From the NCBI GenBank assembly GCA_014379405.1, contig JACMLU010000010.1:1-64000 (forward strand): a stretch of 64,000 nucleotides of DNA, given 5' to 3'. Position numbers and translations under genes: made by a program. Below the pieces are notes generated by a model, which saw nothing but the letters and a program-made list of their open reading frames with translations, made no database searches and had not been told where the DNA came from. Within the stretch, counting starts at the first letter, position 1; every line of letters begins with the position of its first letter. The DNA is from Flavobacterium sp. Its GTDB lineage: Bacteria; Bacteroidota; Bacteroidia; Flavobacteriales; Flavobacteriaceae. This document shows, piece by piece, positions 1 through 11,800 of this stretch.

Positions 1-5
1 AAAAT

Positions 6-86
6 GGGGAGATACTCAAGCGGCCAACGAGGGCAGACTGTAAATCTGCTGTGTGAACTTCGCAGGTTCGAATCCTGCTCTCCCCA
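6..86 (+). tRNA. tRNA-Tyr (GTA)
   Basis: A full cloverleaf is visible. The acceptor arms GGGGAGA and TCTCCCC pair, the anticodon loop carries GTA (context ACTGTAAATC), there is a long variable arm as expected for tRNA-Tyr, and the T-loop reads GGTTCGAATCC. The discriminator base is A and CCA is not encoded. It is the first of three tRNAs around tuf. Confidence 0.95.
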
Positions 87-163
87 CAAGAATTAATTAT
101 AGATTGCGGATTTTGGTTGTAGATTAAAAAATCTAAAATCTAAACTCTCAAATCAAGGATTCT

Positions 164-235
164 GCCGACTTAGCTCAGAGGTAGAGTGCTTCCTTGGTAA
201 GGAAGAGGTCACGGGTTCAATTCCCGTAGTTGGCT
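164..235 (+). tRNA. tRNA-Thr (GGT)
   Basis: Acceptor arms GCCGACT and AGTTGGC pair with one G-T wobble. The anticodon stem CTTCC/GGAAG encloses TTGGTAA with anticodon GGT, and the T-loop reads GGGTTCAATTCCC. The discriminator is T and CCA is not encoded. It lies 54 bases upstream of tuf and may be cotranscribed with it. Confidence 0.95.
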
Positions 236-289
236 CAAGTAAGTAGGAAATTGAAATAAATATATAAACTAGATTAAAAATTAAGTAAA

Positions 290-1477
290 ATGGCAAAAGA
301 AACCTTTAACCGTTCGAAACCACACTTAAATATTGGTACGATCGGACACGTAGATCACGGTAAAACTACTTTAACAGCAGCAATCACAAAAGTGTTATCT
401 GATGCTGGTTACTGTCAAGCAAAATCATTTGATCAAATTGATAATGCTCCAGAAGAAAAAGAAAGAGGTATTACAATTAATACATCACACGTTGAGTATG
501 AAACTGCTAACCGTCACTACGCACACGTTGACTGTCCTGGTCACGCGGATTACGTAAAAAACATGGTTACTGGTGCTGCCCAAATGGACGGTGCTATCCT
601 TGTTGTAGCTGCTACAGACGGACCGATGCCTCAAACACGTGAGCACATCCTTTTAGGTCGCCAAGTTGGTATTCCTAGAATGGTAGTTTTCATGAACAAA
701 GTGGATATGGTTGATGATGAAGAGTTGTTGGAACTTGTTGAAATGGAAATTAGAGACTTATTGTCTTTCTATGAATATGATGGAGATAACTGTCCAGTTA
801 TTCAAGGTTCTGCATTAGGTGGATTGAATAATGATCCTGCTTGGGTTCCTAAAATCATTGAATTGATGGAAGCTGTTGATAGTTGGATTGAAGAGCCAGT
901 ACGTGATACTGAAAAACCATTCTTGATGCCAGTTGAGGATGTATTTACAATCACTGGTCGTGGAACTGTTGCTACAGGTCGTATCGAAACTGGTATTGCT
1001 AATACAGGAGATGCTGTTGAAATCATCGGTATGGGAGCTGAAAAATTGACTTCTACTATTACAGGAGTTGAGATGTTCCGTAAAATCCTTGATAGAGGAG
1101 AAGCTGGAGATAACGTAGGTTTATTGTTAAGAGGTATTGATAAAGAATCTATCAAAAGAGGAATGGTTATCATTAAGCCAGGATCAGTAAAACCACACGC
1201 TACTTTCAAAGCTGAGGTTTATATCTTGAAAAAAGAAGAAGGTGGTCGTCACACACCATTCCACAATAACTACCGTCCACAGTTCTACGTTCGTACAACT
1301 GACGTAACAGGAGTTATTACTTTGCCAGAAGGTGTTGAGATGGTTATGCCAGGAGACAACTTAACTATTAATGTAGCTTTGTTAAGCCCAATCGCAATGA
1401 ATGTTGGGCTACGTTTTGCTATCCGTGAAGGTGGTAGAACAGTTGGTGCAGGTCAGGTAACTGAGATTGTAGCTTAA
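290..1477 (+). CDS. tuf: Elongation factor Tu
   Basis: This GTPase delivers aminoacyl-tRNA to the ribosome. The 395-residue length is typical. The P-loop GHVDHGKT is at residues 19-26, the switch II region DCPGHADY lies near residue 80 and NKVD near 135, followed by beta-barrel domains 2 and 3 ending in VTEIVA. The ATG start follows an AT-rich spacer without a Shine-Dalgarno motif, as is usual in Bacteroidota. It sits between tRNA-Thr and tRNA-Trp and is followed by a perfect 11-bp terminator hairpin, so it probably forms its own unit with the upstream tRNAs. Confidence 0.98.
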   Translation: MAKETFNRSKPHLNIGTIGHVDHGKTTLTAAITKVLSDAGYCQAKSFDQIDNAPEEKERGITINTSHVEYETANRHYAHVDCPGHADYVKNMVTGAAQMDGAILVVAATDGPMPQTREHILLGRQVGIPRMVVFMNKVDMVDDEELLELVEMEIRDLLSFYEYDGDNCPVIQGSALGGLNNDPAWVPKIIELMEAVDSWIEEPVRDTEKPFLMPVEDVFTITGRGTVATGRIETGIANTGDAVEIIGMGAEKLTSTITGVEMFRKILDRGEAGDNVGLLLRGIDKESIKRGMVIIKPGSVKPHATFKAEVYILKKEEGGRHTPFHNNYRPQFYVRTTDVTGVITLPEGVEMVMPGDNLTINVALLSPIAMNVGLRFAIREGGRTVGAGQVTEIVA

Positions 1478-1497
1478 TTTATAATACTAATTATTAG

Positions 1498-1530
1498 CCA
1501 GTAACGCCCTCAAAGGCGTTACTGGTTTTT
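1498..1530 (+). terminator. Intrinsic terminator after tuf
   Basis: A perfect 11-bp stem CCAGTAACGCC / GGCGTTACTGG with the 6-base loop CTCAAA is followed by TTTTT. It separates tuf from tRNA-Trp and secE. Confidence 0.9.
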
Positions 1531-1538
1531 ATTAACGA

Positions 1539-1609
1539 ACGGGCGTAGTTCAAGGGTAGAATAGCGGTCTCCAAAACCGTTGATGGGGGTTCGAATCCCT
1601 CCGCCCGTG
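1539..1609 (+). tRNA. tRNA-Trp (CCA)
   Basis: Acceptor arms ACGGGCG and CGCCCGT pair perfectly. The anticodon loop CTCCAAA gives anticodon CCA, and the T-loop reads GGGTTCGAATCCC. The discriminator is G and CCA is not encoded. It lies 18 bases upstream of secE, an arrangement common in bacteria. Confidence 0.96.
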
Positions 1610-1627
1610 CAAATAAAATAAATCATA

Positions 1628-1825
1628 ATGACAAAAGTTGTTAATTACATATCAGAAGCATTTGAAGAATTAAAATCAAATGTTACTTGGCCGGAATGGG
1701 CTGAAGTACAACGTTTAACTATTGTTGTTGCTGTTTTCTCTGTATTGTTTGCCTTGGCAACTTGGGGAGTGGATGAAATGTTTGCAAATTTATTAGAGAA
1801 ATTTTTCACCTGGATAAAAGCGTAA
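1628..1825 (+). CDS. secE: Preprotein translocase subunit SecE
   Basis: SecE is the small essential membrane subunit of the SecYEG protein channel. The product has 65 residues, the short bacterial form: an amphipathic N-terminal helix containing ELKSNVTWPEW, which is the characteristic SecE signature, and one transmembrane helix around residues 30-47. Its place between tRNA-Trp and nusG is the standard order. The gap to nusG is only 9 bases, so they are very likely cotranscribed. Confidence 0.95.
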   Translation: MTKVVNYISEAFEELKSNVTWPEWAEVQRLTIVVAVFSVLFALATWGVDEMFANLLEKFFTWIKA

Positions 1826-1834
1826 TTTTTTGTT

Positions 1835-2386
1835 ATGGCAGATAATAATTTGAAAAAATGGTACGTTGTTCGAGCAGTAAGCGGACAGGAGAATAAAGTG
1901 AAGGCTTACATCGAAACCGAAATCGCTAGATTAGGAATGGGTGATTATGTCTCTCAGGTTTTGGTTCCTACTGAAAAAATAGTTACTGTAAAAGACGGAA
2001 AAAAATTAGCCAAGGATAAAGTATATTTTCCAGGTTATGTAATGCTTGAAGCAAATCTGATCGGTGAAATTCCTCATATTATCAAATCTATAACAAGTGT
2101 GATTGGTTTTTTAGGTGAAACTAAAGGAGGGGAACCAGTGCCGTTAAGACTTTCTGAAGTAAACAGAATGTTAGGTAAAGTAGATGAATTAGCTGTTAAT
2201 ACCGATACACGTTCAGTACCATTCAATTTGGGAGAAACGATTAAAGTAATTGATGGTCCTTTTAACGGTTTCAATGGAACTGTTGAAAAAATAAATGAAG
2301 AAAAGCGTAAATTAGAAGTAATGGTGAAAATTTTCGGAAGAAAAACACCATTGGAATTAGGGTTTATGCAAGTTGAAAAAGTATAA
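1835..2386 (+). CDS. nusG: Transcription termination/antitermination factor NusG
   Basis: NusG binds RNA polymerase and links it to Rho and the ribosome. The 183-residue product has an N-terminal NGN domain beginning WYVVRAVSGQENKV, with the PGYVML motif near residue 65, and a C-terminal KOW domain (about residues 130-183) with DGPFNGFNGTVEKI. It sits between secE and rplK as in most bacteria. A diverged paralogue of the UpxY type is found at 59345-59815, so this is the housekeeping copy. Confidence 0.97.
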   Translation: MADNNLKKWYVVRAVSGQENKVKAYIETEIARLGMGDYVSQVLVPTEKIVTVKDGKKLAKDKVYFPGYVMLEANLIGEIPHIIKSITSVIGFLGETKGGEPVPLRLSEVNRMLGKVDELAVNTDTRSVPFNLGETIKVIDGPFNGFNGTVEKINEEKRKLEVMVKIFGRKTPLELGFMQVEKV

Positions 2387-2453
2387 TTTTTGTTACATAT
2401 ATAATAAGTCACATTTTCGCTTCCAATGTTAATGTGTTAAATTTTTTAAAAAA

Positions 2454-2900
2454 ATGGCTAAAGAGATTAGTAAAGTAGTTAAACTACAAGTTAAGGGAGG
2501 TGCTGCGAACCCGTCGCCACCGGTTGGACCTGCTTTAGGTGCTGCTGGTGTTAATATCATGGAGTTCTGTAAGCAATTTAATGCTAGAACCCAAGATAAA
2601 CCAGGTAAAGTTTGCCCAGTGCAAATTACAGTGTATAAAGACAAATCTTTCGATTTTGTTGTAAAAACACCACCTGCTGCTGTTCAATTATTGGATGCAG
2701 CAAAGCTTAAATCTGGTTCAGGAGAACCAAATCGTAAGAAAGTAGCTAGCGTTACTTGGGATGTTATCAAAACAATCGCGGAAGACAAGATGGTTGATTT
2801 AAATGCATTCACAATCGAGTCTGCTATGAGCATGATCGCAGGAACGGCTAGATCTATGGGTATAACTGTAACTGGAGATTCTCCTCTAAAACAAGCTTAA
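2454..2900 (+). CDS. rplK: 50S ribosomal protein L11
   Basis: L11 forms the GTPase-associated centre on 23S rRNA. The 148-residue product has the conserved N-terminal segment [20 protein letters not shown] with the flexible proline-rich hinge and the C-terminal rRNA-binding part ending in ARSMGITV. It is slightly longer than the E. coli protein, with extra residues at the C-terminus. The next gene, rplA, starts 3 bases after its stop. Confidence 0.97.
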   Translation: MAKEISKVVKLQVKGGAANPSPPVGPALGAAGVNIMEFCKQFNARTQDKPGKVCPVQITVYKDKSFDFVVKTPPAAVQLLDAAKLKSGSGEPNRKKVASVTWDVIKTIAEDKMVDLNAFTIESAMSMIAGTARSMGITVTGDSPLKQA

Positions 2901-2903
2901 GAC

Positions 2904-3593
2904 ATGGCAAAATTGACAAAAAAGCAAAAAGAGGCTGCTTCAAAAATTGAAAAGAACAAACTATACTCTTTGAAAGATGCTGCTGCATTAATCAAAGTTA
3001 TAGCTTCTGCAAAATTTGATGAGTCTGTTGATATCGCAGTACGTTTGGGTGTAGATCCAAGAAAAGCGAATCAAATGGTTAGAGGTGTGGTAACATTGCC
3101 TCATGGAACTGGTAAAGATGTTAAAGTATTGGCATTGGTTACTCCAGATAAAGAAGCGGAAGCTTTGGCAGCTGGTGCAGACTATGTTGGTCTTGATGAT
3201 TACCTTCAAAAAATTAAAGATGGTTGGACTGATGTTGATGTAATTATCACTATGCCAGCTGTTATGGGTAAATTAGGTCCATTAGGTCGTATTTTAGGAC
3301 CTAGAGGTTTAATGCCAAACCCTAAAACAGGTACTGTAACTATGGATGTTGCAAAAGCTGTTGCAGAGGTTAAAGCTGGTAAAATTGACTTTAAAGTTGA
3401 TAAAACTGGTATCGTGCATGCAGGAATTGGAAAAGTTTCTTTTGGAGCTGAACAAATCTTCGACAACGCACACGAAATTATTCAAACATTAATCAAACTT
3501 AAACCAACTGCTGCTAAAGGTACATACATCAAAGGTATTCACCTTACAAGCACAATGAGTCCAGCAATTGCTTTGGACCCTAAAGCAGTATAA
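2904..3593 (+). CDS. rplA: 50S ribosomal protein L1
   Basis: L1 binds the mobile L1 stalk of 23S rRNA and in many bacteria represses its own operon. The 229-residue length is typical. The L1 signature with [17 protein letters not shown] is at about residues 115-140 and the product ends with the usual two-domain fold. It follows rplK by 3 bases and is followed by rplJ after 22 bases. Confidence 0.97.
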   Translation: MAKLTKKQKEAASKIEKNKLYSLKDAAALIKVIASAKFDESVDIAVRLGVDPRKANQMVRGVVTLPHGTGKDVKVLALVTPDKEAEALAAGADYVGLDDYLQKIKDGWTDVDVIITMPAVMGKLGPLGRILGPRGLMPNPKTGTVTMDVAKAVAEVKAGKIDFKVDKTGIVHAGIGKVSFGAEQIFDNAHEIIQTLIKLKPTAAKGTYIKGIHLTSTMSPAIALDPKAV

Positions 3594-3615
3594 TTGGTAG
3601 TTAAAAATTTTTAGT

Positions 3616-4116
3616 ATGACTAGAGAAGAAAAATCAATCGCGATTGAAGATTTAACTGCACAGTTAGCTGGTACAAATATTATTTATGTATCTGATATTT
3701 CTGGATTAAACGCAGAGACAACTTCAAACTTGAGAAGAGCTTGTTTTAAAGCAGGTATTAAATTAGAGGTTGTTAAAAATACTTTGCTTGCAAAAGCAAT
3801 GGAAGCATCAGCTAATGATTATGGTGACTTGCCTTCTGTATTAACAGGAAACAGTGCTATCTTTATTTCAGATGTTGCAAATGCACCTGGAAAAATAATC
3901 AAAGATTTCAGAAAAAAATCAGATAAGCCAGTTTTAAAAGGAGCTTATATCAATTCTGAAATTTACATTGGAGATGATCAATTAGAAGCTTTGGCTACTA
4001 TCAAATCTAAAGAAGAACTTCTTGGAGAACTTATTGGATTATTGCAATCACCAGCACAAAGAGTTATTTCTGCTTTACAAAACCAATTCGCAAATAGAGA
4101 AGAGGTTGAAGCATAA
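3616..4116 (+). CDS. rplJ: 50S ribosomal protein L10
   Basis: L10 anchors the L7/L12 dimers to the ribosomal stalk base. The 166-residue product starts MTREEKSIAIEDL and contains the RRACFKAGIKLEVVKNTL rRNA-binding segment, with a C-terminal helix for L7/L12 binding. It is followed by a 93-base gap before rplL. Confidence 0.96.
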   Translation: MTREEKSIAIEDLTAQLAGTNIIYVSDISGLNAETTSNLRRACFKAGIKLEVVKNTLLAKAMEASANDYGDLPSVLTGNSAIFISDVANAPGKIIKDFRKKSDKPVLKGAYINSEIYIGDDQLEALATIKSKEELLGELIGLLQSPAQRVISALQNQFANREEVEA

Positions 4117-4209
4117 TACTCAAAACAAGGAATTCAATTTTCTTGTTGCTTAAAATAGCGCACAATAAATAAATTATATTTTACAAATCATTTTAAAACG
4201 ATAGAAAAA

Positions 4210-4578
4210 ATGGCAGATTTGAAACAATTCGCAGAACAATTAGTTAACTTAACTGTAAAAGAAGTTAACGATTTAGCAACAATATTAAAAGACGAGTACG
4301 GAATCGAACCAGCTGCTGCAGCTGTAGTAGTTTCAGGTGGTGGTGAAGCTGCTGCTGAAGAAGTACAAACAGAATTTACAGTTGTATTGAAAGCCGCTGG
4401 AGCTTCTAAATTAGCAGTTGTAAAATTAGTAAAAGAACTTACAGGTTTAGGTTTGAAAGAAGCTAAAGATGTAGTTGATAGCGCACCTGCTAATGTAAAA
4501 GAAGGTGTTTCTAAAGAAGAAGCTGAAGGTCTTAAAAAATCTTTAGAAGAAGCTGGAGCTGAGGTTGAATTAAAATAA
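4210..4578 (+). CDS. rplL: 50S ribosomal protein L7/L12
   Basis: This acidic stalk protein recruits translation factors. The 122-residue product has the N-terminal dimerisation domain, an alanine-rich hinge ([17 protein letters not shown], about residues 35-52) and the conserved C-terminal domain with [20 protein letters not shown] strong hairpin just downstream probably limits read-through into rpoB, so that L7/L12 is made in excess over RNA polymerase. Confidence 0.97.
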   Translation: MADLKQFAEQLVNLTVKEVNDLATILKDEYGIEPAAAAVVVSGGGEAAAEEVQTEFTVVLKAAGASKLAVVKLVKELTGLGLKEAKDVVDSAPANVKEGVSKEEAEGLKKSLEEAGAEVELK

Positions 4579-4600
4579 TTCAACTCGGTTTTAAGAATTA

Positions 4601-4642
4601 GGTTTAGGTCTTGGATACATATCCAATGACCTAAACCCTTTT
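4601..4642 (+). terminator. Hairpin between rplL and rpoB (attenuator-like)
   Basis: GGTTTAGGTC (4601-4610) pairs with GACCTAAACC (4628-4637), and inside it TTGGAT pairs with ATCCAA around the loop ACAT, so the stem has about 16 bp with a single bulged T. It is followed by CTTTTT. It sits where many bacteria have a partial terminator that reduces rpoBC expression relative to ribosomal proteins. The remaining 215 bases to rpoB show no other clear element. Confidence 0.8.
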
Positions 4643-4857
4643 TCGTATAATAAAATCATAATAAGTTTTATTATAAAATAGTTCAAAATACCAAATGGTT
4701 TTTAAATCAATACGATGAAAGAAAATCAACGAAAAGAGCTGCTGCTTTTGGAGTTATTTTTAAAGAGGTATTGATTAAGAATTAAGTATAGATTGTTTTA
4801 TATAAGTCAGTGTTTTACACTAAAACTACTTTTTTTTAATCAAAATTTTGTCAATTG

Positions 4858-7800
4858 ATGCTATCAAATCAAACTGAAAGATTGAATTTTGCCTCAACAA
4901 AAAACATTCCTCAATATCCAGATTTCCTAGATGTTCAGGTTAAATCGTTTAAAGATTTTTTTCAATTAGAAACTAAATCTGACGAGAGAGGCGACGAAGG
5001 GTTGTACAATACCTTCATGGAAAATTTCCCAATTACAGATACAAGAAATAACTTTGTATTGGAATTCCTGGATTATTTTGTAGATCCACCACGTTACACC
5101 ATTCAAGAATGTATAGAAAGAGGTCTTACCTATAGTGTGCCTTTAAAAGCAAGGTTAAAACTATATTGTACAGATCCAGAGCACGAAGATTTTGAAACTA
5201 TTGTTCAGGATGTTTATCTTGGTACAATTCCTTACATGACTCCTAGTGGTACTTTTGTAATCAATGGCGCCGAGCGCGTTGTTGTTTCGCAATTGCACCG
5301 TTCTCCTGGTGTTTTCTTTGGACAATCATTCCATGCAAATGGAACAAAATTGTATTCTGCCAGAGTAATTCCTTTTAAAGGTTCTTGGATAGAATTTTCA
5401 ACCGATATCAATAGTGTAATGTATGCTTATATCGACAGAAAGAAAAAATTACCTGTAACTACTTTATTCCGTGCAATTGGATTCGAAAGAGACAAGGATA
5501 TCCTTGAGATTTTTGACCTTGCTGAAGAAATTAAAGTGTCTAAAACAGGACTTAAAAAATATATTGGTAGAAAATTAGCTGCTCGTGTATTGAACACATG
5601 GCATGAAGATTTCGTGGATGAAGATACCGGCGAAGTTGTTTCTATCGAACGTAACGAAATAATCCTTGACCGTGACACAATTATCGATAAAGATAATGTG
5701 GAAGAAATCATCGATTCTAACGTTAAATCTATTTTGTTGCACAAGGAAGATAATAATGCAGTTGATTATTCCATCATCCACAACACGCTTCAAAAAGATC
5801 CAACCAATTCTGAAAAAGAAGCCGTTGAGCACATCTACAGACAATTGCGTAACGCAGAACCGCCTGATGAAGAAACTGCTCGTGGTATTATAGATAAATT
5901 ATTCTTCTCTGACCAACGTTACAACTTAGGTGAAGTAGGTCGTTATAGAATTAACAAAAAACTGGGTCTTGATACTCCAATGGAAAAGCAAGTGCTTACC
6001 AAAGAAGATATCATTACCATAGTAAAATATTTGATCGAATTAATCAACGCGAAAGCAGATATTGATGATATCGATCACTTGTCAAACCGTCGTGTTAGGA
6101 CAGTTGGAGAGCAATTGTCACAACAATTTGGTGTTGGTTTGGCTCGTATGGCTAGAACCATTCGTGAGAGAATGAACGTTAGAGATAACGAGGTGTTTAC
6201 ACCAATAGATTTGATTAATGCTAAAACATTATCATCTGTTATCAACTCTTTCTTTGGAACAAACCAGTTGTCTCAATTTATGGATCAAACGAATCCATTA
6301 GCCGAGATTACGCACAAAAGAAGATTATCTGCCCTTGGACCAGGTGGACTTTCGAGAGAAAGAGCTGGATTTGAGGTTCGTGACGTTCACTATACGCACT
6401 ACGGACGTTTATGTCCAATTGAAACTCCAGAGGGACCAAACATTGGTTTGATATCTTCTCTTGGTGTTTATGCTAAAGTAAACGGAATGGGTTTCATCGA
6501 AACACCGTACCGTAAAGTAACTAATGGAGTTGTAGACTTAGTTTCTACTCCAGTTTACTTAAGCGCAGAAGAAGAAGAAGGAATGATGATTTCTCAAGCA
6601 AACATTGAAATGGATGCTACAGGAAAAATCCTTGCTGATAACGTAATTGCCCGTCAAGAAGGTGATTTCCCTGTAATTGATCCATCAAAAGTGGATTATG
6701 CAGACGTTGCTCCAAACCAAATTGCTTCGATTTCAGCTTCATTGATTCCTTTCTTGGAACATGATGATGCGAATAGAGCGTTGATGGGATCGAATATGAT
6801 GCGTCAAGCCGTACCATTGTTGCGCCCTGAAGCTCCTATTGTTGGAACAGGTTTAGAGCGTCAAGTAGCTTCAGATTCTAGAGTATTGATTAATGCTGAA
6901 GGACCTGGAACTGTAGAATATGTAGATGCCAATATCATCACTATCAAATACGATCGTTCTGAAGAAGAAAGAATGGTAAGTTTTGAAGAAGATGAGAAAA
7001 CATACAATCTAATTAAATTTAGAAAAACCAATCAAAGTACAAGTATCAACTTGAAACCTATCGTAAGAAAAGGTGACAGAGTGGTTCTTGGACAAGTATT
7101 ATCTGAAGGTTATGCTACCCAAAATGGAGAATTAGCTTTAGGTCGTAACCTAAAAGTTGCATTTATGCCATGGAAAGGATACAACTTCGAGGATGCGATT
7201 GTAATATCTGAAAAAGTAGTTCGTGACGATATTTTTACCTCTATCCACGTTGATGATTATTCATTAGAAGTTAGAGATACTAAATTAGGTAACGAAGAAT
7301 TAACGAATGATATTCCAAACGTTTCTGAAGAAGCTACTAAAGATTTAGATGAAAATGGTATGATCAGAATTGGAGCCGAGGTTAAACCTGGTGACATTCT
7401 TATCGGAAAAATTACACCAAAAGGGGAATCAGATCCTACTCCAGAAGAGAAATTGCTTCGTGCAATCTTCGGGGATAAAGCAGGTGATGTAAAAGATGCT
7501 TCATTGAAAGCTTCTCCATCTTTGCACGGTGTTGTTTTAGATAAAAAATTGTTCGCAAGAGCAGTAAAAGATAAACGCAAACGTACCCAAGATAAAGATG
7601 CTTTAGGCGCTTTGGAAATGGAATTCGAAGTTAAATTTGTTGAATTGAAAGACAAATTAATCGAGAAACTTTTCTTGATCGTTAACGGTAAAACATCTCA
7701 AGGTGTAATGAATGATTTGGGTGAAGAAGTATTGCCAAAAGGTAAAAAATACACTCAAAAAATGCTTTATGCTGTTGAAGATTTTGCTCACTTAAGCAAA

Positions 7801-8670
7801 GGCCAATGGGTTGCTGATGATGCAACTAATACTATGGTAAATGATTTGATTCATAACTATAAAATTAAGTTGAACGATTTACAAGGTGCATTGCGTAGAG
7901 AGAAATTCACAATTACTGTAGGTGATGAATTGCCATCAGGAATTTTGAAATTGGCTAAAGTATATGTTGCCAAAAAACGTAAACTAAAAGTTGGGGATAA
8001 AATGGCGGGACGTCACGGTAACAAAGGTATTGTTGCTCGTATTGTTCGTCACGAAGATATGCCTTTCTTAGAAGATGGAACACCAGTAGATATCGTGTTG
8101 AACCCACTTGGGGTACCTTCACGTATGAACATTGGTCAAATTTATGAAACGGTTTTAGGTTGGGCTGGAATGAACTTGGGTAGAAAATTTGCTACTCCAA
8201 TTTTTGATGGTGCATCTCTTGATCAAATCAACGAATTGACTGACGAAGCTGGAATTCCACGTTTTGGACATACTTATCTTTATGATGGAGGAACTGGAGA
8301 ACGTTTCCACCAAGCGGCAACAGTTGGAGTTATCTATATGTTGAAATTGGGTCACATGGTTGACGATAAAATGCACGCACGTTCAATAGGACCATACTCA
8401 TTGATTACGCAACAACCATTGGGTGGTAAAGCTCAATTTGGAGGTCAGCGTTTTGGAGAGATGGAGGTTTGGGCACTTGAAGCTTATGGAGCATCAAGTA
8501 CACTTCGTGAAATATTGACCGTTAAATCTGATGATGTAATTGGTAGAGCTAAAACTTACGAAGCAATCGTTAAGGGAGAGTCTATGCCAGAACCAGGATT
8601 GCCTGAATCATTCAATGTATTAATGCATGAATTGAAAGGTCTTGGTCTTGACATTCGTTTAGAAGAATAA
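4858..8670 (+). CDS. rpoB: DNA-directed RNA polymerase subunit beta
   Basis: This is the catalytic beta subunit of RNA polymerase, 1270 residues from the ATG at 4858. A TTG directly before it could add one residue, but [13 protein letters not shown] matches the usual Bacteroidota start. The rifampicin-binding region (about residues 463-500) reads [20 protein letters not shown] and then [12 protein letters not shown], with the residues normally linked to sensitivity in place. The switch and clamp regions with [15 protein letters not shown] and the C-terminal [12 protein letters not shown] are intact. rpoC follows after 225 bases. Confidence 0.97.
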   Translation: MLSNQTERLNFASTKNIPQYPDFLDVQVKSFKDFFQLETKSDERGDEGLYNTFMENFPITDTRNNFVLEFLDYFVDPPRYTIQECIERGLTYSVPLKARLKLYCTDPEHEDFETIVQDVYLGTIPYMTPSGTFVINGAERVVVSQLHRSPGVFFGQSFHANGTKLYSARVIPFKGSWIEFSTDINSVMYAYIDRKKKLPVTTLFRAIGFERDKDILEIFDLAEEIKVSKTGLKKYIGRKLAARVLNTWHEDFVDEDTGEVVSIERNEIILDRDTIIDKDNVEEIIDSNVKSILLHKEDNNAVDYSIIHNTLQKDPTNSEKEAVEHIYRQLRNAEPPDEETARGIIDKLFFSDQRYNLGEVGRYRINKKLGLDTPMEKQVLTKEDIITIVKYLIELINAKADIDDIDHLSNRRVRTVGEQLSQQFGVGLARMARTIRERMNVRDNEVFTPIDLINAKTLSSVINSFFGTNQLSQFMDQTNPLAEITHKRRLSALGPGGLSRERAGFEVRDVHYTHYGRLCPIETPEGPNIGLISSLGVYAKVNGMGFIETPYRKVTNGVVDLVSTPVYLSAEEEEGMMISQANIEMDATGKILADNVIARQEGDFPVIDPSKVDYADVAPNQIASISASLIPFLEHDDANRALMGSNMMRQAVPLLRPEAPIVGTGLERQVASDSRVLINAEGPGTVEYVDANIITIKYDRSEEERMVSFEEDEKTYNLIKFRKTNQSTSINLKPIVRKGDRVVLGQVLSEGYATQNGELALGRNLKVAFMPWKGYNFEDAIVISEKVVRDDIFTSIHVDDYSLEVRDTKLGNEELTNDIPNVSEEATKDLDENGMIRIGAEVKPGDILIGKITPKGESDPTPEEKLLRAIFGDKAGDVKDASLKASPSLHGVVLDKKLFARAVKDKRKRTQDKDALGALEMEFEVKFVELKDKLIEKLFLIVNGKTSQGVMNDLGEEVLPKGKKYTQKMLYAVEDFAHLSKGQWVADDATNTMVNDLIHNYKIKLNDLQGALRREKFTITVGDELPSGILKLAKVYVAKKRKLKVGDKMAGRHGNKGIVARIVRHEDMPFLEDGTPVDIVLNPLGVPSRMNIGQIYETVLGWAGMNLGRKFATPIFDGASLDQINELTDEAGIPRFGHTYLYDGGTGERFHQAATVGVIYMLKLGHMVDDKMHARSIGPYSLITQQPLGGKAQFGGQRFGEMEVWALEAYGASSTLREILTVKSDDVIGRAKTYEAIVKGESMPEPGLPESFNVLMHELKGLGLDIRLEE

Positions 8671-8688
8671 AAAAAAGTTTGCAGTATT

Positions 8689-8718
8689 CAGTTTTCAGGT
8701 AGTAATAGCTGAAAACTG
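8689..8718. repeat. 10-bp inverted repeat between rpoB and rpoC
   Basis: CAGTTTTCAG (8689-8698) and CTGAAAACTG (8709-8718) are perfect inverted copies separated by 10 bases. No T-run follows, so it is not a standard terminator. The sequence resembles the CAGTATTCAG / CAGTGTTCAG repeats found elsewhere in the window, for example near 45830 and 57985. Confidence 0.6.
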
Positions 8719-8895
8719 ATTACTCATTTATAAGAGTTTTTAGGATTTATACTCGTAATCCGTTCCGATTTTTTATATAATCTTATATAATTAGCACTTC
8801 AAAAATTTGTTGAAGTTTAGAGAAGTAATCCGAGGAGTAGGTGTAAGTATCTACAAAATCAATTTTTAATTGCAAATAAATCAATAGTAAAAACT

Positions 8896-11800
8896 ATGAT
8901 GAACAATAGGAATAATAATAAAGACAAGAATCCTGTAAAAAGATTCAACAAAATTTCGATAGGACTAGCTTCTCCTGAATCTATCTTGAAAGAATCAAGA
9001 GGTGAAGTATTGAAGCCAGAAACTATCAACTATAGAACTCACAAACCAGAGCGTGACGGACTTTTCTGCGAAAGAATCTTCGGACCGGTAAAAGATTTCG
9101 AATGTGCTTGTGGTAAATATAAAAGAATTCGCTACAAAGGAATCATTTGTGACCGTTGTGGTGTTGAAGTTACTGAGAAAAAAGTACGTAGAGATAGAGT
9201 AGGACACATCAACCTGGTTGTGCCAATTGCTCACATTTGGTATTTCCGTTCTCTTCCAAATAAAATTGGTTACATTTTAGGTCTTCCATCTAAGAAATTA
9301 GATATGATTATCTATTATGAAAGATATGTTGTAATTCAAGCGGGTATTGCTAAAACTCCAGAAGGAGAATCAGTACAAAGATTGGATTTCTTGACAGAAG
9401 AAGAGTATTTGAATATTTTGGATACACTTCCAGCGGACAACCAATATTTAGACGATTTTGATCCTAATAAATTTGTTGCCAAAATGGGAGCAGAGTGTAT
9501 TATGGATTTATTGGCTCGTATTGATTTAGATGCTTTGTCTTATGAATTACGTCACAGTGCCAACAACGAAACGTCTAAACAACGTAAAACTGAAGCATTA
9601 AAAAGATTACAAGTAGTTGAATCTTTCCGTGAATCTAACTTGAACCGTGAGAATCGTCCTGAATGGATGATTATGAAAGTAGTTCCTGTTATTCCACCAG
9701 AATTGCGTCCATTAGTGCCGCTTGATGGAGGTCGTTTTGCAACTTCAGATTTAAATGATTTATACCGTCGTGTAATTATACGTAACAACCGATTGAAAAG
9801 ATTAATGGAGATTAAAGCTCCAGAAGTGATCTTGAGAAACGAAAAACGTATGTTGCAAGAATCAGTAGATTCACTTTTCGATAATACAAGAAAAGCATCT
9901 GCAGTAAAAACAGAATCAAACCGTCCATTGAAATCACTTTCGGATTCCCTTAAAGGAAAACAAGGTCGTTTCCGTCAAAACTTACTAGGAAAACGTGTGG
10001 ATTATTCTGCTCGTTCGGTAATTGTTGTTGGGCCTGAGTTGAAATTGTTCGAATGTGGTATCCCTAAAGATATGGCAGCTGAATTGTACAAACCTTTCGT
10101 TATCCGTAAATTGATAGAAAGAGGAATTGTAAAAACAGTTAAATCGGCCAAAAAAATAATAGACAAAAAAGAGCCAGTAGTTTGGGACATCCTTGAAAAC
10201 GTAATTAAAGGACATCCAATAATGCTGAATCGTGCTCCTACTTTGCACAGATTAGGTATTCAAGCATTCCAACCAAAATTAATTGAAGGAAAAGCAATCC
10301 AGTTACACCCTTTAGTTTGTACGGCATTTAACGCGGATTTTGATGGGGATCAAATGGCAGTTCACTTGCCACTTGGACCAGAAGCTATTTTGGAAGCACA
10401 ATTGTTAATGTTGGCTTCTCATAATATCTTGAATCCTGCAAATGGTGCTCCGATTACGGTACCTTCTCAGGACATGGTACTTGGTCTATATTATATGACC
10501 AAAGAACGTTTGTCAACTCCGGATCATAAAATTTTAGGCGAAGGCTTAACTTTTTATTCTGCTGAAGAAGTAAATATTGCTTTGAATGAAGGTCAATTAG
10601 AATTGAATGCTCGAGTGAGAATTCGTGCCAAAGATTTTAATGAAGCTGGAGAATTAGTTTACAAAATTATTCAAACAACAGCAGGTCGTATCTTGTTTAA
10701 CGAAGTAGTTCCAGAAGCTGCAGGTTATATCAATGATGTATTGACTAAGAAAAACTTGAGAGATATTATCGGACATGTATTAAGCGTGACCAATGTACCT
10801 ACAACGGCTGCCTTCTTGGATAATATGAAAGATATGGGATACAAATTTGCCTTCAAAGGTGGATTGTCATTCTCATTGGGAGACATTAGAATTCCAGACC
10901 AAAAACCAAAATTAATTGCAGATGCTAGAGAGCAAGTTGAAGGTATCTCTGCTAATTATAATATGGGTCTTATTACCAATAACGAACGTTACAACCAAGT
11001 TATTGACGTATGGACTTCGACAAATGCTCAGCTTACTGAGGCAGCAATGAAAAACATTAGAGAAGACCAACAAGGTTTCAACTCGGTGTATATGATGCTT
11101 GACTCTGGAGCGAGGGGTTCCAAAGAACAAATTCGTCAGTTAACTGGTATGCGTGGTTTGATGGCTAAGCCTAAAAAATCTACTGCTGGTGGTGGTGAAA
11201 TTATTGAAAACCCGATTCTTTCTAACTTTAAGGAAGGTCTTTCGATCCTTGAGTACTTTATCTCTACTCACGGTGCTCGTAAAGGTCTTGCGGACACGGC
11301 TTTGAAAACGGCCGATGCTGGTTACTTAACTAGAAGATTGCATGACGTTTCTCAAGATGTAATTGTAAACACGGTAGATTGTGGTACTTTAAGAGGTGTT
11401 GAAGTTTCAGCATTGAAAAAGAACGAAGAAATCGTAGAAACATTAGGTGAAAGAATCTTAGGACGTGTTGCATTGCAAGATGTTATCAATCCTTTGACTA
11501 ATGAACTTATCATTCCAGCAGGTGAACAAATTACCGAAGCCTACATGAAAGTAATCGAGGCTTCTCCAATTGAGAAATTAGAGGTTCGTTCTCCATTAAC
11601 TTGTGAAGCTACAAAAGGTATTTGTGCTAAATGTTACGGTAGAAACTTGGCAACAGGTAAAATGACTCAAAAAGGAGAAGCAGTTGGTGTAATTGCCGCT
11701 CAATCTATTGGAGAGCCAGGAACACAGTTGACACTTCGTACTTTCCACGTTGGAGGGGTTGCAGGTGGTATTTCTGAAGAATCTAGCATCATTACAAGAT

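Noticed and set aside
802..1209. Open frame on the minus strand inside tuf
   Set aside because: It is a shadow of a highly conserved gene and its protein wording is low-complexity without any motif. The same holds for minus-strand frames inside rplA, rplL, rpoB, rpoC and eno.
8689..8718. Terminator between rpoB and rpoC
   Set aside because: The stem is perfect, but there is no T-run and termination here would uncouple two subunits needed in equal amounts.
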